A stretch of 64,000 bases of DNA from Tethya wilhelma (taxonomy: Eukaryota; Porifera; Demospongiae; Tethyida; Tethyidae). Every line of letters starts with the position of its first letter. Positions within the stretch are counted from its first letter, which is position 1. Below are positions 52,222-63,235 of the stretch, piece after piece. The DNA lies in assembly GCA_964030475.1 (NCBI GenBank), contig CAXIPT010000002.1, forward strand, positions 6,153,820 through 6,217,819, in the 5' to 3' direction. The notes beneath the pieces were generated by a model. It was not told where the DNA came from and did not search any database. It saw only the letters and a program-made list of their open reading frames with translations. The translations under genes and the position numbers were made by a program.

Positions 52222-53830
52222 GTAGCTGTTGGTTGTCTTCTGGCAGTGGAGACCATGCCATTTGGACATTCGTAGCTCCAATGCTAGCAATAATAATAGG
52301 AAGACTTGAAATAAATTTCATGTAACTGAAGCTCGTGTACAGCATTGTGATGATCATCATATTGTATAATCTTATAGTTTGTGTGACATTGTATGATCAT
52401 TTTTGAACCCTTACAGATCAATACAGTGTTTCTGGTGTTGGCACTGGTCACTGTGGTTAAAAATCGCTGTGGCAAAGGTAAAAGGGCAAAGTTACAAGAG
52501 TCAGAAAAAAAGAAAAATAAAAAATCTGAAGCCACTATGTAAGTATTAGCATATCAATAATGTTTTGTGCATGTCTGTTAGCTTATACAAAGAAATTATT
52601 GCAAACCATTCATATCAATGATATTAATTTTACAAGTGGAACTCATGTTTACTGATTACTGTACGTCTTTGTTCATCAAACTCTTTAAATTCTCACTAAT
52701 TCGTTACTGTAGTGCTGCGTTAAAGGCTTCAGTCATTCTCCTGCCTCTCTTGGGGCTGACCTGGGTGATTGGACTGTTCACTGTAAATGCTAACACCATT
52801 GCTTTTGCTTGGGTCTTCACCTTATTGAACACACTACAAGTAAGTCATTCATAGCTGAACAAGTACTCATGCAGTTATTGTGCACTTGTGAGCATGGAGA
52901 GTATACTTTTAAGAGGCTTTTTTTACCTATTGTACTTACTACAACTATGATCTCTGTCCTGTTTTGAATATATGGTAAGTGTTCGAACATGCAATCATCA
53001 TTTTTCTTTTATGACGTGTTTTACTCTCAATGATTATAATTATTTGTACTCTTTTTTATTCATAGGGTGTTTTCATATTTTATTTCCATGTGGTCAGAAG
53101 TGAAAGGGTATGTACGCTACATAACTTGGTCATGGTCCATGGAATATGGTACATGCATGCAAGAACAATAATTTATGATGATTACATTTTTGTTTTACAT
53201 GTACATGTTCTGAACTACATGCATGTATGCAGGTCTCGGATTACTTAAAGAAAAAGTTTCATTTGTTATGGACCTTTTCAAGTGACAAAACCATGTCATC
53301 TAATGAAGTAAGTTTACTCAAGCATTTCTCGTTCAACATCAGTTACAATTATTATGTTTTGTGTTTGTGTTTGTGTTTGTGTGTACATAGATGAAAATGG
53401 TGGGAAACAGTTCTAGTAATAGACTCCAAATGGAAACATTAGAGAAGATCAAAAAGTTAAACCACAAGCCAGGTCAGTATTGAAATCCATACATACGAAT
53501 ACAATGTTGTGCATTCATCCAAATTCAGATTCAACCACATTCATGAACTAGTTAATGACAGAATGATTTTTAAATTATTTGTTTGTTTACAAAGTTAATA
53601 TCTTGCATGACACTTTGGATTAATTGCTATAGCTAATGTTGTGGCCATTTCCTTTTCCTCCAGAAAAGATTGACCTCTCTGAAAATGGAGTTTGTTTATC
53701 CCCTAGTTCTGTCGGTGAGCAAGAGTGTAATCCTATGCATTGTGATGATAGTAATGTTGATAGTAAGGTTAATGGTGACCTCATTGGGGAAGCCTCTTCA
53801 CTACAACACCCTGATGAAGCAATTGTATGA
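51219..53830 (+). pseudogene. Partial second copy of the adhesion receptor (TM2 to C-terminus), splice donor lost
   Basis: Exon equivalents: 51219-51330, 51661-51814, 52049-52133, 52226-52298, 52417-52538, 52713-52839, 53066-53107, 53233-53307, 53391-53472, 53664-53830. All have the same lengths as exons 21-30 of the intact gene, and introns are also highly similar. There is no ectodomain, GPS or TM1 exon upstream; transposon DNA begins about 100 bp before the first exon. The donor after the CWLS exon reads GG instead of GT (52299-52300), and read-through meets TAA at 52323-52325, ending the product near TM5. The C-terminal exon is intact (EAIV-stop). Best read as a recent 3'-half duplication that is now decaying; a transcript from a neighbouring promoter cannot be excluded. 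Confidence 0.85.
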
Positions 53831-53839
53831 TGTATGATG

Positions 53840-54960
53840 CATAGGCTGGTTGGAAACGTTATTGTATGGCCCAGATATTATGTAAAACTAGTTGTATTAT
53901 TAAAGTCTATCAGTTGAGTTTGTAGTCATGCATTATTTTGTAGCTGCTGTTATGCTTTTACTTCCATTTGTTTTGAAGTGTAATATTATTATTAGTAATG
54001 ATCAGTTGCAGGCACATTGTCATATATTTTGTATAATTATATACCGAGCGCCTTAAAGCTCATGAGGCGTGTAATTGTGCAAGAATCACTAGTGACAACA
54101 CTGGATGAAAATGGTATACCAATTTGGCAATAGTTGTTTCGGGTATACATTTGCATTTTTAAACGTTTACCAATTGATGTCACTGAACAGTGAGCACGTG
54201 CATACAAGCACTGAAGCACGCATAGAACTTGGGCCACTGGAGTGCATGCTCAATGGTTGCCATATACTCCAGCTAACACCAAAAGTGGTAGTAGTGAGAG
54301 TTATAGCCTGCTTGCTGCGCTTTTGCCGAATGATTATGATTACTGGAAATCAGCTATACAATGAATGAATAAGCCAGCAACCATCATGGCTTGCTTAGCT
54401 GCTAATAATAACTTTTTGTAGCATGTGCATAAATCTGTGAGAGGCAGATATGTTCCCTGCACTCAGTGCACTTCTAGTAATAATACTGAAATAGTATACT
54501 CATTCCCTGCAAGTTCACTGCACACGTACGACTACTAGTAATAATGTATATTGATTCAGAAACAGCATTAAATTATAACATCTGTGGTCCAGGTCTCAAG
54601 AGTAATGAATTCATGTTAATCAGTTGTAATCAGTTTTCTTTCTCTGAAAGTTTATGAACGTGAACATTTTGTATTGTGATGGGCCAGTCGTTTGATTTAA
54701 TGTACTCGCGCAACTTTGCAATTAAAACAATTCTAACTATATTGTTAATTTTTTCTTTTTACAAAAATTTAATACATAACCAATTATTATTTTTTGCTAA
54801 ATCAAACAATTATGCAGCCTACAAAAAACAATAATGCCTCTAAAAATATTAGTATAGTTGGTTTGCTTTTAATCTTCCTTATCCAAAAAAAAAAAAGGTC
54901 AGTAATATCAAGAGTATATAATAAACCAAGATACTCTTGGTAATATTATAGAGTCAGTTT
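53840..54960. other. Intergenic spacer
   Basis: Downstream of the second receptor copy. No gene or clear repeat; AT-rich, with scattered short repeats only. Confidence 0.45.
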
Positions 54961-54980
54961 CTTTAGTATCAGAAATTCCT

Positions 54981-55478
54981 TTAGTCAGCTCGTTTGATGC
55001 TCTTCAGCTGGTCATTTGGCAAACCAATGGCATCTGCTGACTCATACTTGCCTGCATCCCTTGGCAGAGCAGCTCCTTGGAAGTCGGTTTGTTTGTAGAG
55101 TTCAAAGCGACCACCAGATATGATCATGGAACTCACACCAATTGGAATGTTGAGGTTTGACTGTGGTACAACGACGGTCTGACCACCATAAGCATCATTT
55201 TCGTACAATGTAGCTCCTTCAGTTTCAAAAGTCACCACTCAGTCGGACACTCTTTGGAGTGAAATCGAGAGGAACCAAACCGCTTCCCGCTTCCAGAATT
55301 TGATAGTTCCATTTAGTATTGGAGGAATTGTAGTTCGAAATTGCATAGATGATGCACTGTCCTTTCCTGACATCAGCCTTGACATAGTCATCAGTCAAGT
55401 TTGGAGTGTCACTGGTTACATGTTGAGTCAATCCACTAGCGGTGTAAAAGACGACGTCCATCGTTAAGTTTCGTATGA
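54981..55478 (-). pseudogene. Geodin-like beta-gamma-crystallin, copy 6 (frameshifted outlier)
   Basis: The most diverged copy and the only one outside the receptor gene. The N-terminal half is 55460-55230 and both Greek keys follow in another frame, 55238-54981 (TLYENDAYGGQTVVV; RFELYKQTDFQGAA; LPNDQLKS). The break is one extra base at about 55240 (CCACTCAGTCGG against CCACTCGTCGG elsewhere). Motif 1 is about four residues shorter than in the other copies. Because the rest is well preserved, a sequencing error or a very recent lesion is possible. TATA-like TATAAATAGG lies at about 55568-55578. Same strand as the array 24 kb away. Confidence 0.75.
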
Positions 55479-55567
55479 AGATAGGGTTTTCCAAAGAAGT
55501 TTTCTAGTGAGTTGTTTTTAAAGCCAAAGTTGCTTATATATGTGATGATCAGAAGTGTCAGATCAAA

Positions 55568-55578
55568 CCTATTTATAT
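55568..55578 (-). promoter_or_regulatory. TATA box of crystallin copy 6
   Basis: GGATATAAATAGG on the minus strand about 110 bp upstream of the family ATG, embedded in a flank still similar to the array copies (TTTGATCTGAC). Confidence 0.5.
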
Positions 55579-55696
55579 CCTAAGGATACCTATTCACATC
55601 TGGTGAAAAGCACATGATGACATCATGCAGGATATGACTGATGCGGCTGAGATGCATAGCCCAACAGTATTATCTATGGTTTAAGATGACTAGGTA

Positions 55697-56113
55697 TATA
55701 CAAGTAGTAAAAATTTCAAAAAAATTAGTAGTGTAGGAATGGGCAATGCGGTAAAAAGTATTGGAACAAGGCATGTCTCAATTTCGGCCCATGACTACTT
55801 CATTTTTATTCTTGATCACTTGTAAGCCAATGTACTGAGGATCCTTGCTATAATAAATTATGTAAGTGTCATGAATTCAATTGATGATCTGTACAATCGT
55901 GCCATAGCAGCTTGGTTCAAATTTCTACTAATTAGTAGGCTAAGCAGTGGGGCAAACTATAATAGACAGGTAAACTGGACTGCCAGCCAAGAGTTGGGTA
56001 TATAAAAAAAATGAAGTAGTCATGTGCCGAAATTGAGACATGCCTTGTTCCAATACTTTTTACCGCATTGCCCATTCCTACACTACTAATTTTTTTGAAA
56101 ATTTTTACTACTT
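55697..56113. mobile_element. Palindromic transposon, AAGTAGTAAAAATTT family
   Basis: Complete copy with two inverted ends (AAGTAGTAAAAATTTC ... ATTTTTACTACTTG), adjoining a composite module at 56113-56735. Confidence 0.8.
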
Positions 56114-56735
56114 GTTCATTCACTTTTTTCAACACAACAGTGTGGAGACTATCAGACTGGTAAGTCTCTACAAAAAGCTTGAGTAGTATAATTTTTATAT
56201 GCACTTCATTATGCTGGAAGAGGCTAATGCGCATGCGCAAAATAATGCCACGTGGAATGCGACCTCTGAACCTACTGACAAGATGGCTGCATTGCTGTAC
56301 ATGAATTTATACACTAAGTTTCAAAGCTTTCTAGTTTTTGTTTAGGCTTATTTGTGATGAAAACGAGTATCAAGGAATGTAGTACCTATGAAAAGAAGTT
56401 ACTTTGTGTTGTCAAAGTTGGCTCAACACATTCTGTTTCTCTGGAAATGCTTTTCAAGTAAGTCAGTTAGTAAGTAAGTACGTACGTACGTACGTTAGCA
56501 GAACAAAAATGGCACTATGGTGGCTTCCCACTAGCGCCCTCTACGATTGCCAAGGAACTGTTTTATGAGATTTAGGCCTTGCATGCAATTGTTAATCTGT
56601 CAGTGAGAGCCTCTGAGCAAGTTTGAAGATATAATTTTGTTTTGCTAGAGTTTTATGATCATGAACATTTTGTATTGTGTCTATGGGACATTCGACCCAT
56701 TCCTACTATACGTACTACCGTACGTATGATGAATG
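56113..56735 (+). mobile_element. Composite transposon module
   Basis: Near full-length copy ending ACGTACTACCGTACGTATGA, with an ACGT tetranucleotide run at about 56475-56503. Confidence 0.65.
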
Positions 56736-56739
56736 CGTG

Positions 56740-57480
56740 ACATTCTGCATAGGTGTGGAGGAGACAGTAAGTCTGATGAATGCCATGGCTGGTTTGTTTA
56801 TTCAACTGTATTATAGTAATAATAACTCTGCCCACACATGCACTATTTACAAAATACACATTCTGCCCCCTCAATATTGAGACAATTTATAGGTTGTACT
56901 TTTACACTCAGGAAGTTGTTGAGAACAATACCCCACTATGAATACAATCAAAAATCCAGGGTGATGCACTTTTGCGGACAACTCTGTTACACTAAGGAAG
57001 TTCTCAAAAAAACAGTACCCACCTATGAATATAATTAAAAATTCATGGTGAGTTTATGATCCACTTCCTAGGAAGTTTATTGTTTGGACATTCATAAGTT
57101 GTAACCTATTTTGTTCCTATTTAGCAGCTAGTGTATGGGCGGCTTGGTTTTGTCACTGTTAGAATGATCATACATAATATTTTGGTATTACGTATTTATT
57201 TTGTATCATACATAATATTTTGGTATTACGCATTTATTTTGGTATTACGTATTTATTTTGGTAGTATGTATTATAATAATAGTAGCCAGGAATGGGCTGA
57301 ATGCATGTCCCATATAATATACACAATGCAAAATGTTAATCATTGTAGAAATAATTATAGCAAAACAGAGTTAAGTACACTAGCTCAGCCTTTTTTGAGC
57401 AGGCATTTTTGTGAGGGTTCTTTTAAGTTTGGGATTGTTTGTAAGGAATAGACTGTTTGAATTTTCTTGTGTATAGTTAT
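56740..57480. repeat. Orphan crystallin-upstream block
   Basis: Subrepeats (ACCCCACTATGAATA, AGGGTGATGCAC) at 56890-57050 match the blocks upstream of the array crystallins, without a gene. A TTTTGGTATTACG word is repeated four times at 57178-57265. Confidence 0.6.
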
Positions 57481-58162
57481 GAAAATTATTTATTGTATAC
57501 TTTGTGTAGACCCCTCACTTAGTGAATCTTAACGAGGACCCCCTCATGTCAGAGTGTTTGCTCTACTATGTCAAAGAAGGCACCACAAAGTGAGCATTTC
57601 TGTTTCTTAAAGTCAACTTAAACCTAACCATTGTGCAATACTTGATAGTGTGGAGTGACAGTGCTTTTATTTGGTAAACTGTGTAGAGTTGGACAGAATG
57701 GGGACATTCAGTTGAATGGGCAGTTCATTCTTGAAGATCACTGCTCATTTCAAAATGAAGGAGGTAAAAAATGATCCCAAAAAAAACTGATGAAAGATCT
57801 AACGTGAAACTTCCTCCTTCTTCTAGGTGTGGTGACAATTATTCCTCACGAAGAGAGTACAACGTACGTCAATGGCACCCAGATCTTTGGCCCTACCAAG
57901 CTGATCACCGGCTGTCGAATCATCCTTGGAAACAATCACGTTTTCCGTTTCCAGAACCCTGATGAAGGTGAGCCATTTGTGCTACCATTAGTGTAAGCTC
58001 CACAGCTGTCATTGATTTGATTGTTTATCTCTCTCTGTTTCAGCTCGAGCAAAGATGAGAGCTACCTCTCCAACTCCTGGTAGAAGTGTGTGCACTCTAT
58101 AGTCATTACATAATACTCACATTGTATCCTATAGTTTTATTGTGCTTCATATCCCATTTTTG

Positions 58163-58247
58163 TAGCCTCGTTCCCAGGCCTTGTACCCCCCGCATTTAAT
58201 TCTGTTTAAAAATTAAGCCGCACGGGGTAGGCCTAGGTACAAGGCTA
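58163..58247. mobile_element. 85-bp hairpin MITE with 9-bp target duplication
   Basis: TAGCCTCG ... AAGGCTA hairpin flanked by CCATTTTTG on both sides (58154-58162 and 58248-58256), in an intron of the kinesin fragment. Confidence 0.85.
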
Positions 58248-58446
58248 CCATTTTTGCTTGTACTCTTATCTTTGTTTCATTCTCTACTCTAGATTCCATC
58301 AGACCTACATCCCCTGCCTCTCGGATGATGGAATCAGGTGGCTCCATGGATTGGTCCTTTGCCACTAGTGAACTGCTGCAGAAGACTGGCAAGGACATCA
58401 TTGAAGAGAGGTACGTAGACATATAATTGTTGAAGGCAGCTAGCTG

Positions 58447-58527
58447 TAGGCTTATTCCCAGGCCTTCCACAAAGAACTTCTGGATTTGTTCCAGGAACCA
58501 GGAAGGCCTAGCTGGGAATGAGGCTAA
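58447..58527. mobile_element. 81-bp hairpin MITE
   Basis: TAGGCTTATTCCCAGGCCTT paired with its near-complement ending GAATGAGGCTA. Same family as 58163-58247. Flanks AGCTAGCTG and AGCTATATG may be a decayed 9-bp duplication. Confidence 0.75.
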
Positions 58528-59246
58528 GCTATATGAGCTGCTATATGTATAGCTATAATAATCTGTGAAAGCATTTACTCTTGATGTTAAACTGCTTTGG
58601 TTGTTGAATCTGTCCACAATCAAGAGTGTCGGAGGTGGTGGCTCAACATGAAGCACAGAGACAAGAAGACATGTTGGCTCTCCAAGAGAAAGAGAAACGG
58701 TAATACAGCTGTCAGCGATGTTTCTATAGCCACTTGCACAATTACCAGTACGGTATTTTACCTTTCAGGATTGTTGAGCTTGAAGACCAGCTGCATAGCA
58801 GGGCTCGAGCTGAGGAGTTGCTAGAGAGACAAAGAAAGGTTTGTGTACTTTTTATTGTTAGTGTTTGTTCAATTTGAAAGTGAAAGTGAATGGTTTGTGT
58901 GTAGGAGGAGCTCCAAGCCATGCATCAGAAGGAGAGGAGGTATGTTTGTCTTAAGGTAAACATTATACAGTGGAATAATTATTGTTTTTGATTATAGAAT
59001 CTCTGAGTTGGAGAAACAGCTGCAAAATAAAGCCCAAGCTGAAGAATTGCTTGAAGAGCAGAAAAAGGTTAGAGACCTATATATACCAGTGATTGTTATG
59101 GAGAGCTATAATGTCATTTCTTTATCACTAAATTCGCTTTCAGGAGTTTGAGAGTAGCATAAAATAGTGCATGTAGCCTCTACTCGAGCTTTTTGTAGGG
59201 ACTAACCAGTCTCCATACTGTAGTGTTGAAAAAAGTGAATGAACAA

Positions 59247-59635
59247 GTAGTAAAAATTTCAAAAAAATAAATAGTGTAGGAATGGGCAGTGCGTTAAAAA
59301 GTATTGGGACAAGGCATGTCTCAATTTCGGCACATGACTACTTCATTTTTATACCCAACTCTTGATTGGCAGTCCAGTTTAAGTTACCTGTTTGTTTTAT
59401 AGTAATTTAGTTTACTCCACAGCATAGCCAACTGATTAGTAGGAATTTGAACCAATGCATACTATTGTCGCACATGCATCATTGGATTTATGACACTGAG
59501 GATCCATATGCATGAGGGATCAAGAATAAAAATGAAGTAGTCATGTGCCGAAATTGAGACATGCCTTGTTCCAATACTTTTTAACGCACTGCCCATTCCT
59601 ACACTATTTATTTTTTTGAAATTTTTACTACTTGT
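59247..59635. mobile_element. Palindromic transposon, AAGTAGTAAAAATTT family
   Basis: Complete copy. Its left companion (from about 59169, containing AGGGACTAACCAGTCTCC inverted relative to other copies) truncates the kinesin fragment. Confidence 0.8.
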
Positions 59636-60157
59636 CATACTAGGCTTGAGGCTATAGGATAGTTACATTTGGTGTCACCGATGTTTAGGTTATAATATTA
59701 ATCATATCCATGCAAATAGATATGCTCTAGATTCATGTGAGCCTGAGGTATAACCTATTATGCATAGGTCCAATCATTGTATGTGTCATATGATGCATTT
59801 CTTCTCCCAAAGACTAGCTTCATGCCCACACATCTCAAACAATCATTCTATCTTCAACTTTTTTAATATTGAATCTTATATTAATTTTATTGTTGTGTAT
59901 GTTGTATCAAAACCTGTAAAAAATTTGAGAGAAGTGTTTATAGTAAAGCCTGTCCATGCAGGTTACTGATCGACTATCATAGCTGTTAATACATAATTTT
60001 AGTTTATCCCAACATTCTAGGATTTGGCAATATTCATAGTTATTGTTAGCTATCCCACTCAAGGATGATTATGTTATTCATAGCTCTTTAACCCACTCAT
60101 GTATGTGTTACCATGTCAATAATGGTCTTTCACGTGTGACATACAAACCTAAAGGTT

Positions 60158-60343
60158 CCTCATGAGGACTCTGACAGTCACTATGACTCCTCATGAGGAC
60201 TCTGACAGTCACTATGACCTCATGAGGACTCTGACAGTCACTATGACTCCTCATGAGGACTCTGACAGTCACTATGACTCCTCATGAGGACTCTGACAGT
60301 CACTATGACACCTCATGAGGACTCTGACAGTCACTATGACACC
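60158..60343. repeat. Minisatellite, six units of 28-32 bp
   Basis: Unit core CATGAGGACTCTGACAGTCACTATGAC, here split as CATGAGGACTCTGA and CAGTCACTATGAC. The paralogous intron in the intact receptor has one partial unit at about 35157-35173. Confidence 0.95.
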
Positions 60344-61639
60344 TTATACAAGTCGACCTAGTCTGTTATATTATGTTATTTACCTCAATGACCAATCAAT
60401 ATTCATAGCTATTTTACTCATGTAGCTATACCTGATGATCTAGCCAGCTTTTGTACTTGTTGATAAGTGTGATGAACCCACTGATTATTATAGGTTCCTC
60501 ACCAGGAACCTATCTTTAGTACACAGCTTTTTTCGGTTTCTGTTATTTACGTTTTACGTCACCGTGACTAAGTTGGCACGTGATTGGCCACTGTTGTTGG
60601 CCATGTTGGCCACTATAAAAATCTAGTCACAAACAAAATCAAAGCTTCACTGCTAGTCAGAGGCTCTCACTGATAGATTACCAACTGCATGCAAGGCCTA
60701 AAGCTCACAAAAACTTTCCTTAGCACTCGTAGAGAGCGCAAGTGGGAAGCCGCCATTATTGTAGTGCCATTTTAGTTCTCCTATAACTTACTTACTTACT
60801 CACGTATAATTTATACTTTCTAACTGACTTACTTGCATGAAAAGGATTTCCAGGAAACCAGAATGTGTTGAGCCAACTTTGAAAGTACAAAGTATAAACG
60901 GTTCTTTTCAAGGGTACTACATTCTTTGATACTCGTTTTCATCCTAAATAGGCCTAAACAAAAACTAGAAAGTTTTGAAACTTAGTGTATAAATTCATAA
61001 TTATGTTCTGAATTATAATGCATGTATATACAGGTCTCTGATTACTCAGTTCAAGAAAAAAGTTTTTGTTATGGAGCGTTTCAAATGAAAAACCATGTCA
61101 TCTAGTCAAGTAGGTTTACTCAAACTATTCCTTTTCAACAACAATAATTTTATTACAATTATTACTTTTTGTGTTGTCTTTTTGCATGCATACATAGATG
61201 AAAATGGGAAACAGTTCTAGTATAATGGACTCCAAATGGGAACATTGGAGAAGATCAAAAAGTTGAAACATGAGCCAGGTGAGTATTGAGATCCATACAT
61301 ACGATGTTGTGCATTTATCCAAATTCAGCTTCAACCACATGAACGAGTTAATGACAGAATGAATTTTAAATTACTTTGTTTGCATACAAAGTTTTAGTAT
61401 CTTGTATGACACTTTGTGAATACTTGCTAGCTAGTGTTCGTCATTAGTTATCATCCAGGGTTTGCCTCTCGGGCCATAAGTAAACTTTAGACCCTTTACA
61501 ATCTTTAGCTTATAATCTGACATGACAAAAGAAGCCTATTGTACATATCTGCTTATATTCCAAAGGCTCCCAGACTTTCTTCTTCTGAACGAGCAGTAAC
61601 ACCCTCTTGTGTGCCATCGTCAGTGGCGGATCCAGCGGG

Positions 61640-62330
61640 GGTAACCTTTTGCCCAGAAATTCAATTGTTCATTGTGCTTCAAGTTTTATGCAAAGTAATT
61701 GCTTGTAACTTACTATAAAATCTTGAATGATGCTTTATTAGAGGCAAATAATTCTAAAAAGAGAATTTTTTGCACCAGCAAAGCTCTCTCAAATAGAAAG
61801 CAAGGCTGCTACTGAAAAGCTGAAGCAAATTCAATCTGTTTAACTAAAAAACCATGTGTGTGCATGAACTTGTTTTTTTTTTAAAAGTCTACAAACAGCT
61901 AAGAAGACACTTGAGACAGCCAGTAGCTATGTAGCGTGAGTTCGCACTGCTTACAATTGAAAAATAGGTGGAGTTAAATCATGTGTAATGGGCGTGGCTT
62001 TCAAAAATTTGTGGCAAGCTTTGCGCACAACTATTTCTGAGACCCTTTTCCTATTTTCTGGATCCACCACGATCGTTTATCGGCCATGCAATTCTGTTAT
62101 CGGCCGGCCATACATTTTCCTATTTAAAATTATCGGCCACTTGTTTATTTCTTGTTCTAGCATGCTTCCGGAGAAAAACCGCGCAATTTTAATAAGGACC
62201 ACAGAATTCAGTATGTTTAGCTACCCTTTACCAGATGGATTTGACAATCTTGTGTATAGGTTTTCATATTCAAGTTATCGAGCAAAAGTATACGAACTAT
62301 AATTTTTTGGAACTTTTTAGGTCATTTTTA
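61640..62330. other. Unassigned DNA within the fossil receptor region
   Basis: Starts near CAGTGGCGGATCCAGC, a common hAT/MITE-type terminal phrase. An open frame at 61988-62302 resembles no known family. Confidence 0.4.
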
Positions 62331-62335
62331 TCTAC

Positions 62336-62690
62336 ACAAGTAGTAAAAATTTTATAAAAATGAGAAGTGTAGGAATGGGCAGTGCGGTAAAAAGCAATGA
62401 AACAAGGCAAGTCTCTGAATTTCGGCACATGACTACTTCATTTTCATGAGTCAATTGCAAGTTTGAATTCTATCATTATAAATGTCCTGGTCATTTGGCT
62501 CATGAGTCAATGCAAGCAATCACTAATTTGAATGAAGTAACAAGCATTTAGAATGTAAATACACAAAGAGTAGGGTACAAAAAATGAAGTAGTCATGTGC
62601 CGAAATTCAGAGACTTGCCTTGTTTCATTGCTTTTTACCGCACTGCCCATTCCTACACTTCTCATTTTTATAAAATTTTTACTACTTGTT
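62336..62690. mobile_element. Palindromic transposon, AAGTAGTAAAAATTT family
   Basis: Complete copy with a shorter interior; ends AAGTAGTAAAAATTTTATAA and its inverse. Continues into a composite module to about 63650. Confidence 0.8.
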
Positions 62691-62871
62691 CATTCACTTT
62701 TTTAAACACCAAGGTGATCAATTGCATGGAGACAATCACACAGCAGAGACTAGTCAGTCTCTATACAAAAGCAGAAGTGTACATTTGATGCGCATGCGCA
62801 TTATGTGCATGCAAACCACGTGGTCTATTGACGACCTTTACCTACATCAAAATGGCTAAATAAAAAGTACA

Positions 62872-63235
62872 AACAGGATCCAGATAAGATCCAGAAATTT
62901 TTTTTCCGGATTCTGAAATTTCGAAGAGTTTTAAAAGCTTAGATCTAAGCCACTTGATTAGGCCTAAGCAGGTCCAAGCTTAGACCTAAGCTTCAATGAT
63001 TAGGCCTAAGCTTTCTAAGCTTAGATCTAAGCTTCAATGCTTAGGTCTAAGCTTAGGCCTAAGCCTTCTAAGCTTAGCCGACCTAAGCTTCAATGATTAG
63101 GTCTAAGCTATGAAGCTTAGGTCTAAGCATGGACCTGCTTAGGCCTAATCAAGTGGCTTAGATCTAAGCTTTCAAAACTCTTCGAAATTTCAGAATCCGG
63201 AAAAAAAATTTTCCGGATCTTATCTGGATCCTGTT
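62872..63235. mobile_element. 364-bp foldback element rich in AAGCTTAGGTCTAAGC words
   Basis: The outer arms (AACAGGATCCAGATAAGATC ... inverse) are near-perfect inverted repeats of over 110 bp. The core is a run of short palindromic words such as GCTTAGATCTAAGC and AAGCTTAGGCCTAAGC. TACA flanks both sides (62868-62871 and 63236-63239), and the related module at about 44270 shows the uninterrupted sequence, fixing it as an insertion. Confidence 0.9.

Larger units (their letters stand above)
57510..59167 (+). pseudogene. Kinesin-3 (KIF1/unc-104-like) fragment: FHA domain and coiled coil, no motor
   Basis: Exons: 57510-57589, 57687-57763, 57827-57967, 58044-58079, 58293-58410, 58625-58699, 58769-58838, 58905-58939, 58998-59067, 59144-59167, all in phase. 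The peptide begins TPHLVNLNEDPLMSECLLYY and continues RVGQ-like, EDHCSF, TTYVNGTQ, NHVFRFQNPDEAR: the kinesin-3 FHA domain. SMDWSFATSELLQKTG is the conserved segment after it. Then come coiled-coil heptads containing a repeated module (ELEDQLHSRARAEELLERQRK / ELEKQLQNKAQAEELLEEQKK). Kinesin-3 proteins carry vesicles along microtubules, but the motor domain and neck are absent from the 3.6 kb back to the receptor copy. The last exon has a stop after seven codons, and transposon sequence begins at once (about 59170). Likely a truncated duplicate; possibly a motor-less FHA protein. Confidence 0.8.

Noticed and set aside
51219..53830. A second functional adhesion receptor
   Set aside because: No TM1, GPS or ectodomain exons upstream, and a destroyed donor with an early stop.
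57771..57962. 63-codon frame over the kinesin FHA exon
   Set aside because: Wrong frame of a well-supported FHA exon (57827-57967).
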